In this document: positions 63,411 through 64,000 of the stretch, piece by piece
How positions within the stretch are numbered: position 1 is the first letter of the stretch
Layout of the letters: the number at the start of each line of letters is the position of its first letter
NCBI GenBank assembly: GCA_964549105.1
Contig: CAZJTZ010000004.1
Coordinates: 1-64,000, forward strand
From: Hydrogenedens sp964549105
Lineage (GTDB): Bacteria; Hydrogenedentota; Hydrogenedentia; Hydrogenedentales; Hydrogenedentaceae
Reading direction: 5' to 3'
Length of the DNA stretch: 64,000 nt
Translations under genes and position numbers: made by a program
Notes under the pieces: generated by a model
Seen by the model: the letters and a program-made list of their open reading frames with translations, nothing else
Told to the model about the DNA's origin: nothing
Databases searched by the model: none

Positions 63411-64000
63411 CTAATTTTGTTTGTTATGGCTATTTGTTCCGCTTAGTAGGGATACCAGAAAGCCTACCAATAGGAAGTCTAATAAGTATTTTATAAATTT
63501 GTTGGGGTAAGGTATATCCTTGCTACTTGAACAGCCACAACCTCCTACGGTTTGATATTCTCCTTCGCCGTCCAGTGTACCATCTAAAGTCCCATCTCCG
63601 GTTGCTTCCCCTTCCAAAGCCCCATCTACTGACCCTTCAAAAATACCATCCAGTGAACCTTCGCCATCTGCCACACCCTCCCCGTCTACTGCACCTTCTT
63701 CTGCTCCTTCTAATATTCCTTCGGTTATAGGAAGTTGAATGTTTGTATAGCCAATTGATTTTAATACGCAAAGGTCAGCGGTAGAATATTGTCGTATAAC
63801 GATACCTGCGGTGTATACAGGATTCATAACAGCGTTTGTTATCCCTGTTCTATCTGGGTCCCAGTGATTCAGACTCGTTCCATCAAGAAAGGGACTTTTA
63901 GAATAGATAGCAAGTCCACTACTCCCAAAAAGGGCTTCCATATAAGTGGACTTGAAAGTTAACTGATTGCTTGTAGTATCCGATGAAGTGCCATGAAATG
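63411..64000 (-). CDS. C-terminal part of a secreted metalloprotease-like surface protein, 5' end off the right edge
   Basis: The frame is open to the right edge; an internal ATG at 63941 is not the start. The visible part has FHGTSSDTTSNQLTFKS, then FLDGTSLNHWDPDRTG, VMNPVY and ADLCVLKSIGY, the end pattern of matrixin-like or related secreted zinc proteases; the HExxH part is outside the window. Next comes about 50 residues of Glu-Gly/Asp-Gly linker, then GGCGCSSSKD, a hydrophobic segment KFIKYLLDFLLVGFLVSLL and a short tail. This resembles C-terminal sorting signals with a Cys motif, such as MYXO-CTERM. Confidence 0.75.
   Translation of the reverse strand, partial: FHGTSSDTTSNQLTFKSTYMEALFGSSGLAIYSKSPFLDGTSLNHWDPDRTGITNAVMNPVYTAGIVIRQYSTADLCVLKSIGYTNIQLPITEGILEGAEEGAVDGEGVADGEGSLDGIFEGSVDGALEGEATGDGTLDGTLDGEGEYQTVGGCGCSSSKDIPYPNKFIKYLLDFLLVGFLVSLLSGTNSHNKQN

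Noticed and set aside
63540..63720. Short repeats in the Glu-Gly linker as a CRISPR or tandem satellite
   Set aside because: They are imperfect, in frame and coding; no spacer structure.

Overview
The window is about 64 kb of AT-rich bacterial chromosome with dense, mostly intact single-copy housekeeping and cell-surface genes. A type II pseudopilin with a DUF1559-type tail, many lipoproteins, large carbohydrate-active secreted proteins, and a surface protein with an acidic Glu-Gly/Asp-Gly linker before a Cys/hydrophobic C-terminal tail together suggest a diderm of the Planctomycetota/Hydrogenedentota/Lentisphaerota sphere. Candidatus Hydrogenedentota is my best guess; this is inference, since there is no 16S rRNA here.

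Layout. 1-6.3 kb: a secreted toroid-plus-esterase protein running off the left edge, a small membrane protein, a pseudopilin and a decayed GLUG-repeat surface protein. 6.7-11 kb: a motility locus with a textbook sigma-28 promoter, a long structured leader, four tandem 271-residue flagellins and flaG. 11-20 kb: a YdbL-like protein apparently fused to a YnbE-like part, next to a YdbH-like protein (outer-membrane lipid homeostasis); a hybrid histidine kinase; a lipoprotein and an MsbA-type ABC exporter. 20-25 kb: a nitronate monooxygenase/FabK-type flavoenzyme, dnaX with an in-frame A9 tract suited to making gamma, SRP RNA with its own promoter, and a B12-binding radical SAM enzyme. 25-29 kb: System II cytochrome c biogenesis (ResB and CcsA) preceded by a lipoprotein. 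29-36 kb: a metallophosphoesterase and a GH30 hydrolase / ankyrin / sugar isomerase operon.

36-45 kb: rlmD, a methyltransferase, thrS (without TGS domain), a GT9 glycosyltransferase, an HD hydrolase, a heptose-kinase-like GHMP kinase, murB and a xylose-isomerase-like protein. 45-51 kb: a PAS/GAF signalling protein without output domain, an M23 peptidase and a GH141-like beta-helix protein. 51.2-51.9 kb: wreckage of a TIGR04255-like gene and a HEPN gene. 52-56 kb: dnaG-rpoD, a tRNA-Ile(CAU) and a glycyl-radical-enzyme activase. 57-64 kb: a lipoprotein, a PIG-L deacetylase, a SIMPL-domain protein, a small histidine kinase, icd, serA and the C-terminal part of a secreted metalloprotease-like protein leaving the right edge.

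The most unusual signals are the dnaX A9 slippage site, the flagellin leader with GGA-presenting hairpins and possible coupled leader peptides, the YnbE-YdbL fusion beside YdbH, the TIGR04255/HEPN relic, and the right-edge surface protein tail. No intact defence system, CRISPR array or insertion sequence was seen.
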